Of a stretch of DNA of 64,000 nt, positions 55,419 to 63,825 are shown one piece after another. The position numbers and the translations under genes were made by a program. Position 1 is the stretch's first letter; the number at the start of each line of letters is the position of its first letter. A model generated the notes under the pieces. The model had not been told where the DNA came from, did not search any database, and saw only the letters and a program-made list of their open reading frames with translations. Source of the DNA: Variovorax sp. dw_308 (GTDB lineage: Bacteria; Pseudomonadota; Gammaproteobacteria; Burkholderiales; Burkholderiaceae_C); assembly GCF_019207085.1 (NCBI RefSeq), contig NZ_JAATOM010000004.1, positions 310,001-374,000 of the forward strand. Direction: 5' to 3'.

Positions 55419-57140
55419 TCAGCGCCCGAGCCTGGCCATTAGCCCCACGATTTCCCGGAACACCTGGTTGCCCGTCGATGCCGCCTGGTCGATCACCTGG
55501 CTGTGCAGGTAGTACGGGCTCAGGTCCAGCCCGACGCCGATCGCGCCGATCTCGACCTGGCCCGCCTGCTCGTGTCGCGACACCACCTCGCGCAGATGGT
55601 GGTCGAGGTAGTGCGTGTCGTTGGCGAGCTGGGTGGCGCTGTCCATCGGCGAGCCGTCGGAGATCACCAGCAGCAGCTTGCGTTCTTCCGCGCGTGACAG
55701 CAGGCGGGCGCAGGCCCAGTCGACGGCCTCGCCATCGATGCCTTCGCGGAACAGGTCGGCCTTGAGCAATGCCGAGATGGAAGGGCGCGCGCGGCGCCAC
55801 GGCGTCTCGCCGCTCTTGAAGACCAGGTGGCAGCGCTCGCTCAGCCGGCCCGGGTGCGGGGGCTTGCCGGCGCGCTGCCAGTCGCGCATCGCACGGCCGC
55901 CGTTCCACGCGCCGGTGGTGAAGCCGAGCACTTCGCTGGTCACGCTGGCTTGCTCCAGTGCGCGCGCGAACACGTCGACCAGCATCGCGACCGACTCGGC
56001 ATGAGCCTTCATCGAGCCCGAACAGTCGATGAGGAAGGTGACGCAGCAGTCGGCCACGGGCTCGTGCCGCTCGCGGCGGAACAGGCGCCGCTCGGTCGGG
56101 GAGGCGATCAACTGCGCAAGGCGGCGGCCGTCGATGCTGCCTTCCTCCTGGCCACCGTCCCAGCCGTCGCGCGCCGGCTCGGCGAGCAGCGCGCGCAGTT
56201 CGCGCGCGAGGCGGGCCACGTTGACGCCCTGGGCGGCGATGCGGCGGTCGAGCTGCTCGCGGTATCCCACGAGCACGGCCTTGCGCGCGAGCGTGGCGGC
56301 CTCGTGCTCCCGGTCGTAGGTGGTGGTGAACACGCGGTAGCCGCCAGCCGCATCGTCGAGCACCTTGCTGCGGCCCGCGTCGGCCACTGCGAAAGCCTCC
56401 TCGAACTCGCGGTCCATCTCGGCGATGAGGCTGAAGAGCTGGCGCTGGTTGTCGGATTCGGTTTCGCTGCTGGAGGCGTCGCGTGGGTCGTCGCCCGCAT
56501 CGTCGAGCATGCCGGCGACGGTGCCAGCAATCGACAGTGCATGTACCGCGAATGCGGCTTGGTCGGTGCGGTCTCGACGCAGGCCCGCCAGCGCGTGGCC
56601 GATGAGCGGCGAGAGCGCGAAGCGGGTGGCCTCCAGCATGTCCTCGGTTTCTTCCAGCACTTGCTCGCCATGCACGCGGGCGCGGCAGATCTGCGCGACG
56701 GTGTAGAGCAGCAGTCCCTTGGCCGTGTCGGTCATGCCCGAATGGTGGAAGGCCAGCGACCATTGCGCGTGCCGGTGCCGCAGGTTGCGAACCATGCCGG
56801 GCATCGATGGGGGCGCCATTGATTCGCAGCGGAACTGTTCCAGCATATCGAAGATGAAGCGCTCGACCGCCGGCTCCGGCTTCAGCCGCGCATGCAACTC
56901 GGAATCGGATGCGCTGAGGCGCAAGGCGATGCCATCGGCCGCACCGCGGAACGAATCGAAGTCGTCGGTGTCCGGGGAGGGATGCAGGTGTGGTGCGAAC
57001 CAGGGCAGCGGCGCGTTTCCGCGATGCAGTCGTCGCCCGCGAAAGTGCAGGTCGCGCTCGCCGCTCACCGCACGGATCGCAGCGGCGCAGAGTTCTGCGA
57101 TACGCTGCTCTTGCCGGATGCGCTGCTGCAGGTCGCTCAT
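55419..57140 (-). CDS. CobT-like VWA-domain protein
   Basis: 573 residues. The N-terminal two thirds match the cobaltochelatase CobT family, with VERFIFDMLEQFRCESMAPP and RCESMA as landmarks and an acidic stretch (DDAGDDPRDASSSETESDN) as in CobT. The C-terminus is a von Willebrand A domain with the metal-ion site DCSGSMKAHAESVAM and VISDGSPMDSATQLANDTHY. CobT works with the AAA+ ATPase CobS and CobN in aerobic cobalt insertion. No CobN is visible in the window. It is paired with the CobS-like gene upstream but separated by two structured repeats. Confidence 0.9.
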   Translation of the reverse strand: MSDLQQRIRQEQRIAELCAAAIRAVSGERDLHFRGRRLHRGNAPLPWFAPHLHPSPDTDDFDSFRGAADGIALRLSASDSELHARLKPEPAVERFIFDMLEQFRCESMAPPSMPGMVRNLRHRHAQWSLAFHHSGMTDTAKGLLLYTVAQICRARVHGEQVLEETEDMLEATRFALSPLIGHALAGLRRDRTDQAAFAVHALSIAGTVAGMLDDAGDDPRDASSSETESDNQRQLFSLIAEMDREFEEAFAVADAGRSKVLDDAAGGYRVFTTTYDREHEAATLARKAVLVGYREQLDRRIAAQGVNVARLARELRALLAEPARDGWDGGQEEGSIDGRRLAQLIASPTERRLFRRERHEPVADCCVTFLIDCSGSMKAHAESVAMLVDVFARALEQASVTSEVLGFTTGAWNGGRAMRDWQRAGKPPHPGRLSERCHLVFKSGETPWRRARPSISALLKADLFREGIDGEAVDWACARLLSRAEERKLLLVISDGSPMDSATQLANDTHYLDHHLREVVSRHEQAGQVEIGAIGVGLDLSPYYLHSQVIDQAASTGNQVFREIVGLMARLGR

Positions 57141-57208
57141 GTCAGCGCTCCATTGCGCTGAGCGCAACACGCGTCGCATGCGACTCGAACCACGGCGAGA
57201 GCGCGGGC

Positions 57209-57296
57209 CGAGGACACCGGGTATTCCCCTCCGCGAATGTCCCCCGGCCTTCGGCCTCCTCCTTTATTTCGCTGCGGGGAACACCCGATGCCCTCG
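57209..57296. repeat. Structured palindromic repeat element, copy A (inverted)
   Basis: A 45-base core (57231-57275) is flanked by outer arms 57209-57229 and 57276-57296, which are inverted repeats of each other at 18 of 21 positions. The core has CCGCGAATGTCCCCCG, a small central GCCTTCGGC hairpin and CTCCTCCTTTATTTCGCTGC. The core is present again, in the opposite orientation, in copy B. The outer arms of A and B are unrelated in sequence although each pairs with itself. Confidence 0.85.
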
Positions 57297-57347
57297 CCCC
57301 TGGACAAGCAGCGTCGTGCCGGCCGATCAAACACTGCGTGTCCGGTT

Positions 57348-57455
57348 GGATCACGTCGATGGTGTGCTCTGCGCAGCGAAATAAAGGAGGAGTCGGCAGC
57401 CGAAGGCTGACGGCGGGGGACATTCGCGGAGCAGAGTACGCCGTCGGCGTGATCC
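57348..57455. repeat. Structured palindromic repeat element, copy B
   Basis: The core at 57373-57429 is the reverse complement of copy A's core. It is identical over the outer 16 and 20 bases and the central GCCTTCGGC, but six extra bases stand on each side of the central hairpin (CCGTCA and TGCCGA). The added bases can lengthen the hairpin stem. The outer arms 57348-57372 and 57431-57455 match each other as inverted repeats at 21 of 25 positions. Together with copy A this fills most of the 391-base gap between the CobT-like and CobS-like genes; no gene is seen there. Confidence 0.85.
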
Positions 57456-57531
57456 CGCCCACCGCCGACGAACTCGCCTGGCTGAGAAGGTCGCAAGCGT
57501 TTCATTTCCAGTGCCCGCTGTCAGGGTCAAG

Positions 57532-58470
57532 TCACGGAAAGCATCGCTGGAAATACTCCGCGACCAGGGGCCGCTCCGCCTCGTCGCACTTGTTGACGAA
57601 CGAGAGCCTGAAGGCCAGTTCAGCGTCGCGGAAGATCTCCACGTTCTCGGCCCACGTGATCACCGTGCGCGGCGACATCAGTGTCGACAGGTCGCCCGCC
57701 GCGAAGCCCTTGCGCGTGAGGTCGGCCACCGCGACCATCCTGGCAACCATTGCATGCCCTTCGTCATTGGCCAGCGATGGCACGCGCGCCTGCACGATGG
57801 CGATCTCTTCCTCGCGCGGCAGGTAATCCAGCGAGGCGACGATGTTCCACCGGTCGATCTGCGCATGGTTCAGCCGCTGCGCCCCGTGGTAGAGCCCATT
57901 GAGGTTGCCCAGCCCCACCGTGTTGGCCGTGGCGAACAGGCGGAAGAAGGGATGCGGCCGCAGCACACGGTTCTGGTCCATCAGCGTGAACTGGCCGTCG
58001 CGCTCCAGGATGCGCTGGATCACGAACATCACGTCGGGCCGGCCCGCGTCGTACTCGTCGAAGATCAACGCCACCGGCCGCTGCAGCGACCACGGCACGA
58101 TGCCCTCCTGGAACTCGGTCACCTGCTGGCCGTCGCGCAGCACCACCGCGTCCTTGCCGACCAGGTCGAGCCGGCTGATGTGGCCGTCGAGGTTCAGGCG
58201 CACGCAGGGCCAGTTGAGGCGCGCGGCGACCTGCTCGATATGCGTCGACTTGCCGGTGCCGTGCAGCCCCTGCACCATCACGCGGCGGTCGCGCATGAAG
58301 CCGGCGAGGATGGCCAGCGTCACGTCGGGGTTGAAGCGGTAGACGGCGTCGATCTCGGGCACGTGCTCGTCGCGTTCGCTGAAGGCGGGCACCTTGAGGT
58401 CGGTGTCGATGCCGAAGGTGTCGCGCACGCTCAGCAGGCGGTCGGGGAGGAGGGCGGCGGTGTCGGTCAC
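57532..58470 (-). CDS. CobS-like AAA+ ATPase (MoxR family)
   Basis: 312 residues. Walker A is VQGLHGTGKSTHIEQVAARL and Walker B is ALIFDEYDAGRPDVMFVIQR. Sensor regions include FRLFATANTVGLGNLNGLYH and QIDRWNIVASLDYLP. The Asp-Glu-Tyr-Asp-Ala-Gly-Arg-Pro-Asp stretch is diagnostic of cobaltochelatase CobS. In cobalamin synthesis CobS and CobT form the ATP-driven chaperone part of the chelatase. Here the pair lies between an IclR gene (divergent from xsc) and the SauS/SauT operon, so it may act on another metalloenzyme, or serve a CobN encoded elsewhere. Confidence 0.92.
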   Translation of the reverse strand: MTDTAALLPDRLLSVRDTFGIDTDLKVPAFSERDEHVPEIDAVYRFNPDVTLAILAGFMRDRRVMVQGLHGTGKSTHIEQVAARLNWPCVRLNLDGHISRLDLVGKDAVVLRDGQQVTEFQEGIVPWSLQRPVALIFDEYDAGRPDVMFVIQRILERDGQFTLMDQNRVLRPHPFFRLFATANTVGLGNLNGLYHGAQRLNHAQIDRWNIVASLDYLPREEEIAIVQARVPSLANDEGHAMVARMVAVADLTRKGFAAGDLSTLMSPRTVITWAENVEIFRDAELAFRLSFVNKCDEAERPLVAEYFQRCFP

Positions 58471-58501
58471 GGCGTGCGGTCTCGTGTTCTCTGTGGGGGC
58501 G

Positions 58502-59335
58502 TCATGCGCGGGCGCGGGTGTCGGGGTCGACGTCCATGCCGAGTCGGCTCAGCGCCAGCGCGGCGCGCCGCAGTGCGGGCAGCAGCTTCCTGGCCTTGGC
58601 CATGTCGAGCCGCATCACGGGCGCCTGCACCGCCAGGCAGAGGTTCGAAGGACCGTAGGGGTTGGGCACCAGCGCGGCAATGCACAGCAGGCCGGGCAGG
58701 AACTCCTCGTTGTCGAAGGCATGGCCGTCCTTCTGCACGCGCTCGATCTCGGCCTCGATCTGCGCCAGGTCGGTCAGCGTGCTGGGGGTGTAGGCCTCCA
58801 GCGGCACGTTGGCCAGCAGGCGGCGGCGTTGCGCCGGATTCATCTGCGCCAGGAACACCTTGCCGCTGGCCGAGCAATGCACCGGCACGCGCGAGCCGGG
58901 GTGCAGGTAGAAACGCAGCGGCGCGGCCGTCTCCACGCGATCGAGGTAGACCACCTCGCCGCCGGAGAGCGCGGTGAGGTTGCAGCTTTCGCCGACTTCC
59001 TCCACCAGGCGGCGCAGCACCGCATGGCGCGCGCCGTGCAGGCTGTCGTTCATGAGCAGGTTCTCGGCCAGGCGGCGCAGGCGGGTGCCCATGCCGTAGT
59101 GCCGGCCATCACCCTCCCGCTGAAGCAGTCCTGCGCCTTCCAGTTGTTGGAGCATGCGGTGAAGCGTAGGCTTGGGCAGTCCCATCTCCTCGACGAGGCC
59201 CTGCAGCGAGTAGCGCTGGTCCTTGGCCGCGATGGTTTCGAGCAGCGCGAAGAGGCGCATCGCCGGCGTGTCGGCACTGCTTTCCGGCACTGCTTGCGCC
59301 ACTGGCTCGGCCTTCCGGCCCTTGACGATCTTCAT
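58502..59335 (-). CDS. IclR-family regulator, divergent from xsc (SauR-like)
   Basis: 277 residues. The winged helix has MRLFALLETIAAKDQRYSLQ and MGLPKPTLHRMLQQLEGAGL. The effector domain has CNLTALSGGEVVYLDRVETA, VPVHCSASGKVFLAQMNP and LLCIAALVPNPYGPSNLCLA. SauR, which controls sulfoacetate genes in Cupriavidus, is also IclR-type, so this is a plausible regulator of xsc and of the minus-strand sulfonate genes. It lies 31 bases upstream of the CobS-like gene and may be co-transcribed with it. The divergent gap holds a candidate operator. Confidence 0.88.
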   Translation of the reverse strand: MKIVKGRKAEPVAQAVPESSADTPAMRLFALLETIAAKDQRYSLQGLVEEMGLPKPTLHRMLQQLEGAGLLQREGDGRHYGMGTRLRRLAENLLMNDSLHGARHAVLRRLVEEVGESCNLTALSGGEVVYLDRVETAAPLRFYLHPGSRVPVHCSASGKVFLAQMNPAQRRRLLANVPLEAYTPSTLTDLAQIEAEIERVQKDGHAFDNEEFLPGLLCIAALVPNPYGPSNLCLAVQAPVMRLDMAKARKLLPALRRAALALSRLGMDVDPDTRARA

Positions 59336-59361
59336 GGGGCGCGATCATAGTCTTTTGCAAA

Positions 59362-59387
59362 AAATAGTACATAACGTTCCGAAAATT
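59362..59387. promoter_or_regulatory. Candidate IclR operator upstream of xsc
   Basis: On the minus strand this reads AATTTTCGGAACG followed by TTATGTACTATTT. The first 13 bases are identical to the site upstream of the iclR gene at 45.5 kb, and the next 14 match at 8 positions. The 13-mer starts 40 bases upstream of this iclR and about 122 bases before xsc. The AT-rich gap 59340-59400 probably also holds the promoters. Confidence 0.5.
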
Positions 59388-59509
59388 GAAATTGGTTTGA
59401 CGCCGACCCGGTCCGCACCTATATTCGGCGCCATGCGAATCCGGAACAGCGCGTTCCATCTTTCGTGGCACCGTCCCGCCGCCTTCCCCGATCCACCAGG
59501 AGACTTTCC

Positions 59510-61330
59510 ATGACCCAACAGCCCCCCGCGAATACGCGCACCGCCGTCACCGGCGTGCAGAAGATGACCCCCTCGGAAGCCTTCGTCGAGACCATGGTGG
59601 CCAACGGCGTGACCGAGATGTTCGGCATCATGGGCTCCGCTTTCATGGACGCGATGGACATCTTTGCGCCGGCCGGCATCCGCCTGATCCCGGTGGTTCA
59701 CGAACAGGGCGGCGCCCACATGGCCGATGGCTATGCGCGCGTGTCGGGCCGGCATGGCGTGGTGATCGGCCAGAACGGCCCCGGCATCAGCAACTGCGTG
59801 ACCGCCATCGCCGCCGCCTACTGGGCGCACAGCCCGGTCGTGATGATCACGCCCGAGACCGGCACCATGGGCATGGGCCTCGGCGGCTTCCAGGAAGCCA
59901 ACCAGTTGCCGATGTTCCAGGAGTTCACCAAGTACCAGGGCCACGTGGTCAATCCCAAGCGCATGGCCGAGTTCACCGCGCGTTGCTTCGACCGCGCCAT
60001 CTCCGAGATGGGCCCGACGCAACTCAACATCCCGCGCGACTACTTCTACGGCGAAGTCACCTGCGAGATCCCGAAGCCCATGCGCGTGGAGCGCAGCGCC
60101 GGCGGCGAGAACAGCCTGGCCGCTGCCACCGAACTGCTGGCCACGGCCAGGTTCCCGGTGATCCTCTCGGGTGGCGGCGTGGTGATGGGCGACGCGGTGG
60201 AAGAGTGCAAGGCACTGGCCGAACGCCTCGGCGCACCCGTATGCAACGGCTACCTGCGCAATGATTCCTTCCCCGCCAGCCATCCGCTGTGGGCTGGCCC
60301 GCTGGGCTACCAGGGCTCCAAGGCCGCGATGAAGCTGATCGCGCAGGCCGACGTGGTGATCGCGCTCGGCTCGCGCATGGGCCCCTTCGGCACGCTGCCG
60401 CAGCACGGCATGGACTACTGGCCGAAGGACGCGAAGATCATCCAGGTCGAAGCCGACCACACCAACCTCGGGCTGGTGAAGAAGATCACCGTCGGCATCC
60501 ACGGCGATGCCAAGGCCACGGCCAAGGAACTGCTCAAGCGCCTCGACGGCAAGACGCTCGCCTGCGATGCCAGCAAGGCCGCGCGTGCCGAAACCATCAA
60601 GGCCGAAAAAGCCGCATGGGAGAAGGAACTCGACGAGTGGACCCATGAGCGCGACCAATTCAGTCTCGACGCCATCGAGGAAGCCAAGGGTGAGAAGACC
60701 CCGACCGGCGGCACCTACCTGCACCCGCGCCAGGTGCTGCGCGAGTTGGAGAAGGCCATGCCGCCGCGCGTGATGGTCTCGACCGACATCGGCAACATCA
60801 ACGCCATTGCCAACAGCTACCTGCGCTTCGACGAGCCGCGCAGCTTCTTCGCGCCGATGAGTTTCGGCAACTGCGGCTACTCGCTGCCGACCATGATCGG
60901 CGCCAAATGCGCGGCACCGGATCGCCCGGCCGTGGCCTATGCCGGCGACGGCGCCTGGGGGATGAGCATGGTCGAGATCATGACCGCCGTGCGCCACGAC
61001 ATCCCGGTGACGGCGGTGGTCTTCCACAACCGCCAGTGGGGCGCGGAAAAGAAGAACCAGGTCGACTTCTACAACCGCCGCTTCGTCGCGGGCGAACTTG
61101 AGAGCGAGAGCTTCGCCGGCATCGCCAAGGCGATGGGTGCGGAAGGCATCGTCGTGGACAAGCTGGAAGACGTCGGCCCGGCGCTGAAGAAGGCCATCGA
61201 CATGCAGATGAACGAAGGCAAGACCTGCGTGATCGAGATCATGTGCACGCGGGAACTGGGCGATCCGTTCCGGCGCGATGCGTTGTCGAAGCCGGTGCGG
61301 TTCCTGGACAAGTACAAGGACTACGTCTGA
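59510..61330 (+). CDS. xsc: Sulfoacetaldehyde acetyltransferase
   Basis: 606 residues, normal for Xsc. The thiamine-diphosphate fold is shown by the N-terminal PVVHEQGGAHMADGYARVSG (catalytic-type Glu 65) and by the C-terminal Mg-diphosphate motif GDGAWGMSMVEIMTAVRHD (from 479) ending with Asn in FHNRQWG. The LGGFQEANQLPMFQEFTKYQ stretch is typical of Xsc rather than acetolactate synthase. It cleaves sulfoacetaldehyde with phosphate to acetyl phosphate and sulfite. AGGAGA precedes the ATG. It is divergent from an IclR regulator; pta and ackA for the acetyl phosphate are nearby. Confidence 0.95.
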   Translation: MTQQPPANTRTAVTGVQKMTPSEAFVETMVANGVTEMFGIMGSAFMDAMDIFAPAGIRLIPVVHEQGGAHMADGYARVSGRHGVVIGQNGPGISNCVTAIAAAYWAHSPVVMITPETGTMGMGLGGFQEANQLPMFQEFTKYQGHVVNPKRMAEFTARCFDRAISEMGPTQLNIPRDYFYGEVTCEIPKPMRVERSAGGENSLAAATELLATARFPVILSGGGVVMGDAVEECKALAERLGAPVCNGYLRNDSFPASHPLWAGPLGYQGSKAAMKLIAQADVVIALGSRMGPFGTLPQHGMDYWPKDAKIIQVEADHTNLGLVKKITVGIHGDAKATAKELLKRLDGKTLACDASKAARAETIKAEKAAWEKELDEWTHERDQFSLDAIEEAKGEKTPTGGTYLHPRQVLRELEKAMPPRVMVSTDIGNINAIANSYLRFDEPRSFFAPMSFGNCGYSLPTMIGAKCAAPDRPAVAYAGDGAWGMSMVEIMTAVRHDIPVTAVVFHNRQWGAEKKNQVDFYNRRFVAGELESESFAGIAKAMGAEGIVVDKLEDVGPALKKAIDMQMNEGKTCVIEIMCTRELGDPFRRDALSKPVRFLDKYKDYV

Positions 61331-61376
61331 GCTTGCCCTGGCCTGCCGTCGACGATTGTTCGCAGAGCTTGGCCTG

Positions 61377-62015
61377 TCATCGACGGTAGAGCCAGCCTGC
61401 GAGGAGGCTGGTGATCCGGGGCATCAGGACGTAGGTCATGAGCGCCACCACGATCGCCGCCGACGCCAGGTGCTCTGACCAGGTATTGCGCAGGAAAGGC
61501 ATTGCGTCCGAAACGATTCTCACGAGCCGCGGGACGATCATCGTCAGCGGGAAGATGACGGCCAGCGTGACCAGGAACTGCTTGTAGCGCCGGGCCTGCT
61601 TCTGTCCCGCCGCCGGGTGGAACCAGAACTCGAGCCCGCTCCGCGTCTCGATCTCTTCTTCGCTCTCCAGCAGCGGCAGCACCTCCTGCAGCAGTTCCTG
61701 GCGCGCGGCCGAAACGAGCCAGTCCTGCGCATGGAATAGCGAATCGAAGCGGATGGTGATCGTGTAGAGCATGCTGCCAGGTGCGGGATGGATCACATGC
61801 ACGCCGCGGTGGCCCGGGAATCGCTTCGCGATTGGCACGATCTGCTTCAACCACGCCTCATAGGCCGGGATCGCGTCCGGACGCAAGCTGTGCCTGATCA
61901 CGGCAGTGATGCTCTCGCCTCGCGGCAGGGGCCGCGCCGCGACATCCTTCAGGGTTGCCGTGCGCAGCCCTGGCTCCCGATCATCGTTTGTGGCATTCGG
62001 CATGTCCGCGTGCAT
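61377..62015 (-). CDS. Antibiotic biosynthesis monooxygenase-fold protein with C-terminal membrane helices
   Basis: 212 residues. The N-terminal half (about 35-135) has the dimeric ferredoxin-like ABM pattern: ESITAVIRHSLRPDAIPAYE, PGHRGVHVIHPAPGSMLYTI and LEFWFHPAAG. The C-terminal half adds two membrane helices (QFLVTLAVIFPLTMIVPRLV and SAAIVVALMTYVLMPRITSL). Proteins of this fused type are of unknown function. It begins three bases after the FAD monooxygenase stop on the same strand, so they are one operon. Start at 62003 is a slightly shorter alternative. Confidence 0.82.
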   Translation of the reverse strand: MHADMPNATNDDREPGLRTATLKDVAARPLPRGESITAVIRHSLRPDAIPAYEAWLKQIVPIAKRFPGHRGVHVIHPAPGSMLYTITIRFDSLFHAQDWLVSAARQELLQEVLPLLESEEEIETRSGLEFWFHPAAGQKQARRYKQFLVTLAVIFPLTMIVPRLVRIVSDAMPFLRNTWSEHLASAAIVVALMTYVLMPRITSLLAGWLYRR

Positions 62016-62018
62016 GAC

Positions 62019-63254
62019 TCACGCGCCTTCGGTCACCAGGTGCATCGCAGGTGCAACCGCTGTTTCGTCCATCACGGCGTCGTGCGTTCGATAGCGCTCG
62101 GCCATGGCTTGCTCTTCGGGCGTGCGGATCTGCGCCTGCATGTAGGCGCCGAGCGCGCGCGCATGGCTCACGATGAAACGGCCGAACGCGAGCCGGCCCT
62201 TCTCGTAGACGCGCAGGGCGGTGGCGATGTCGTCGTTGCCCTGAAGCGCGTCTACCAGCGCGACGGCGTCGCCAGCGGCCTTGGTCACGCCCATGCCGCA
62301 ATGGGGACGCGCGACGAACGCCGCGTCGCCGAGCAACGCGACTCGATCGAACGCGAGTCGCGGACTCTCCAGGTCGAAGATCGGCTGGAAGAAAAGGCTC
62401 TCGGTCTTGTGCACCACCTCGGCGAACTGGGGCGCCAGTACCTCGTCGGCGGATCGGCGTGCCTCGGCCAGCACCTCCGGCCGGATCAGCGGCGGCGGGA
62501 TGCCGTCCGGCCAGGTCTTGCCGGACGCGTCGGTCATCATGTCCCGCAGGGTCGTTGCTTCGTCCGCAGGCCGGTACCAGACGAAGTTGTAGCGGCGCTT
62601 TCCGGGTTCGACCGCGTTGCCCTTGCCGGCCACCGGATAGGCAATCATCTGCTCGCGCGGTGGCAGGCCGAACGCGAAGTACGGAAAGAGTTCCTGGCGC
62701 GCGCGTGGCGACAGGCTCGACTCCTCCACCAGCCCGCGCCATGCAATGTAGCCCGCGTAGGCCGGCGTCGCACCAGGCAGCAATGACTGTCGGACCGCGG
62801 AACGCAGGCCGTCCGCCGCCAGCAGCAGGTCGCCGCGCACCTGCTCGCCGTCCTTGAAGGTGGCGGTGATCGACGTCTCGTCCTGCGTGAACGACACGAA
62901 TTGCTTGCCGTTGTGATAGCGGGCGTCCGGGATGCCCGAGCGCAGCACGTGGTACATGTGGCCCCACGCCGTCAGCTTCTGCGGCATGTCGCGCGCGCCA
63001 CGCACGCTGCCGTCCTGCGCCAGTGTGATGCGCTGCCTGACCTCGACGCCGAAATCGTCGTCGACCGCGATGCCGGCGGTCGCGAGGGCCGCCATGAGTT
63101 CGGGATGCGTCACGATGCCGGCGCCGCGACCCTGCAGTTCGTCGGCGACGCGCTCGTAGACGTGCACATCCCAGCCGGCGCGCAGCAGCATGTTGGCGGC
63201 GAACAGGCCGCCGAGGGAGCCCCCGATCACGATGGCTTTTCTGGAAGAAATCAT
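62019..63254 (-). CDS. FAD-dependent monooxygenase, 2,6-dihydroxypyridine 3-hydroxylase-like
   Basis: 411 residues of the class A flavoprotein hydroxylases. The dinucleotide motif AIVIGGSLGGLFAANMLLRA opens the protein. The second FAD motif is VALLGDAAFVARPHCGMGVT near 290, and the Asp-Gly pair is in LLLAADGLRSAVRQSL. Segments such as GYIAWRGLVEES and YNFVWYRPADE resemble 2,6-dihydroxypyridine 3-monooxygenase. It inserts one oxygen into an aromatic or N-heterocyclic ring using NAD(P)H. It lies 25 bases after the VOC gene and three before the ABM-fold gene. The true substrate is unknown. Confidence 0.85.
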   Translation of the reverse strand: MISSRKAIVIGGSLGGLFAANMLLRAGWDVHVYERVADELQGRGAGIVTHPELMAALATAGIAVDDDFGVEVRQRITLAQDGSVRGARDMPQKLTAWGHMYHVLRSGIPDARYHNGKQFVSFTQDETSITATFKDGEQVRGDLLLAADGLRSAVRQSLLPGATPAYAGYIAWRGLVEESSLSPRARQELFPYFAFGLPPREQMIAYPVAGKGNAVEPGKRRYNFVWYRPADEATTLRDMMTDASGKTWPDGIPPPLIRPEVLAEARRSADEVLAPQFAEVVHKTESLFFQPIFDLESPRLAFDRVALLGDAAFVARPHCGMGVTKAAGDAVALVDALQGNDDIATALRVYEKGRLAFGRFIVSHARALGAYMQAQIRTPEEQAMAERYRTHDAVMDETAVAPAMHLVTEGA

Positions 63255-63279
63255 CTTGTCTCCTTGCTGTTCTGCGCCC

Positions 63280-63720
63280 TCAGGCGCGAGTCGCTTCATG
63301 GGAGGGATAGTTGAGCTCGATGGTGACTCCCGACGGGTCTTCCACGAACACCTGGTGCAGGCCCAGGCTCGGCACGGTGCGTTCGCGGAAGACGCAACCG
63401 GCCTGGTCGAGGCGGCGATGCATGTCGGGCAGGTTCGTCGCGAGGAAAGCCAGGTGGTCGACTGCGGCGCTGCCGTAAAGGGTTTCTTCGCCTTTGGCAC
63501 CCAGGTAGTCGTCCAGTCCCTGCGGATCGTCCTTGTCGATCCCGATCAGGTGAACGACGCCGAACTCGGCCTCGTCGCCTCCGCGGTAGAGCCAGTGGCC
63601 GGGAAAGTCGAAGGGTGGCCGGAAACCTTCGCGCAGTCCGAGGACCTCGACATAGAACTTGCGCGAGGCTTCGAGCCGGGTGCTGCGGATCGAATAGTGG
63701 GCGAGCTTGGCGATCGACAT
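63280..63720 (-). CDS. VOC-family protein (glyoxalase/extradiol-dioxygenase fold)
   Basis: 146 residues. The metal-site-like residues of the vicinal-oxygen-chelate fold are present: His near residue 8 in KLAHYSIRS, His in GVVHLIGID, His in AVDHLAFLAT, and Glu in VTIELNYPS. It could be a glyoxalase-like isomerase or an extradiol dioxygenase that cleaves a hydroxylated ring. I chose the ATG at 63720 because AAAGGA lies five bases upstream; ATG at 63726 would overlap that site. It heads the operon with the FAD monooxygenase. Confidence 0.85.
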   Translation of the reverse strand: MSIAKLAHYSIRSTRLEASRKFYVEVLGLREGFRPPFDFPGHWLYRGGDEAEFGVVHLIGIDKDDPQGLDDYLGAKGEETLYGSAAVDHLAFLATNLPDMHRRLDQAGCVFRERTVPSLGLHQVFVEDPSGVTIELNYPSHEATRA

Positions 63721-63825
63721 GTGCATCCTTTGCTATTAAGTAATCAATAGATAAATAGTAAGACGTTCCAGAGTCGGCTGCAAGCGCTTTTTCCACCGCC
63801 TCTTGTCGTTGCTAGACGAACGGGC

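Noticed and set aside
57373..57429. AAAGGAGG in repeat copy B as a ribosome binding site for a small gene
   Set aside because: No start codon or plausible reading frame follows at a usable distance; it is part of the repeated core.
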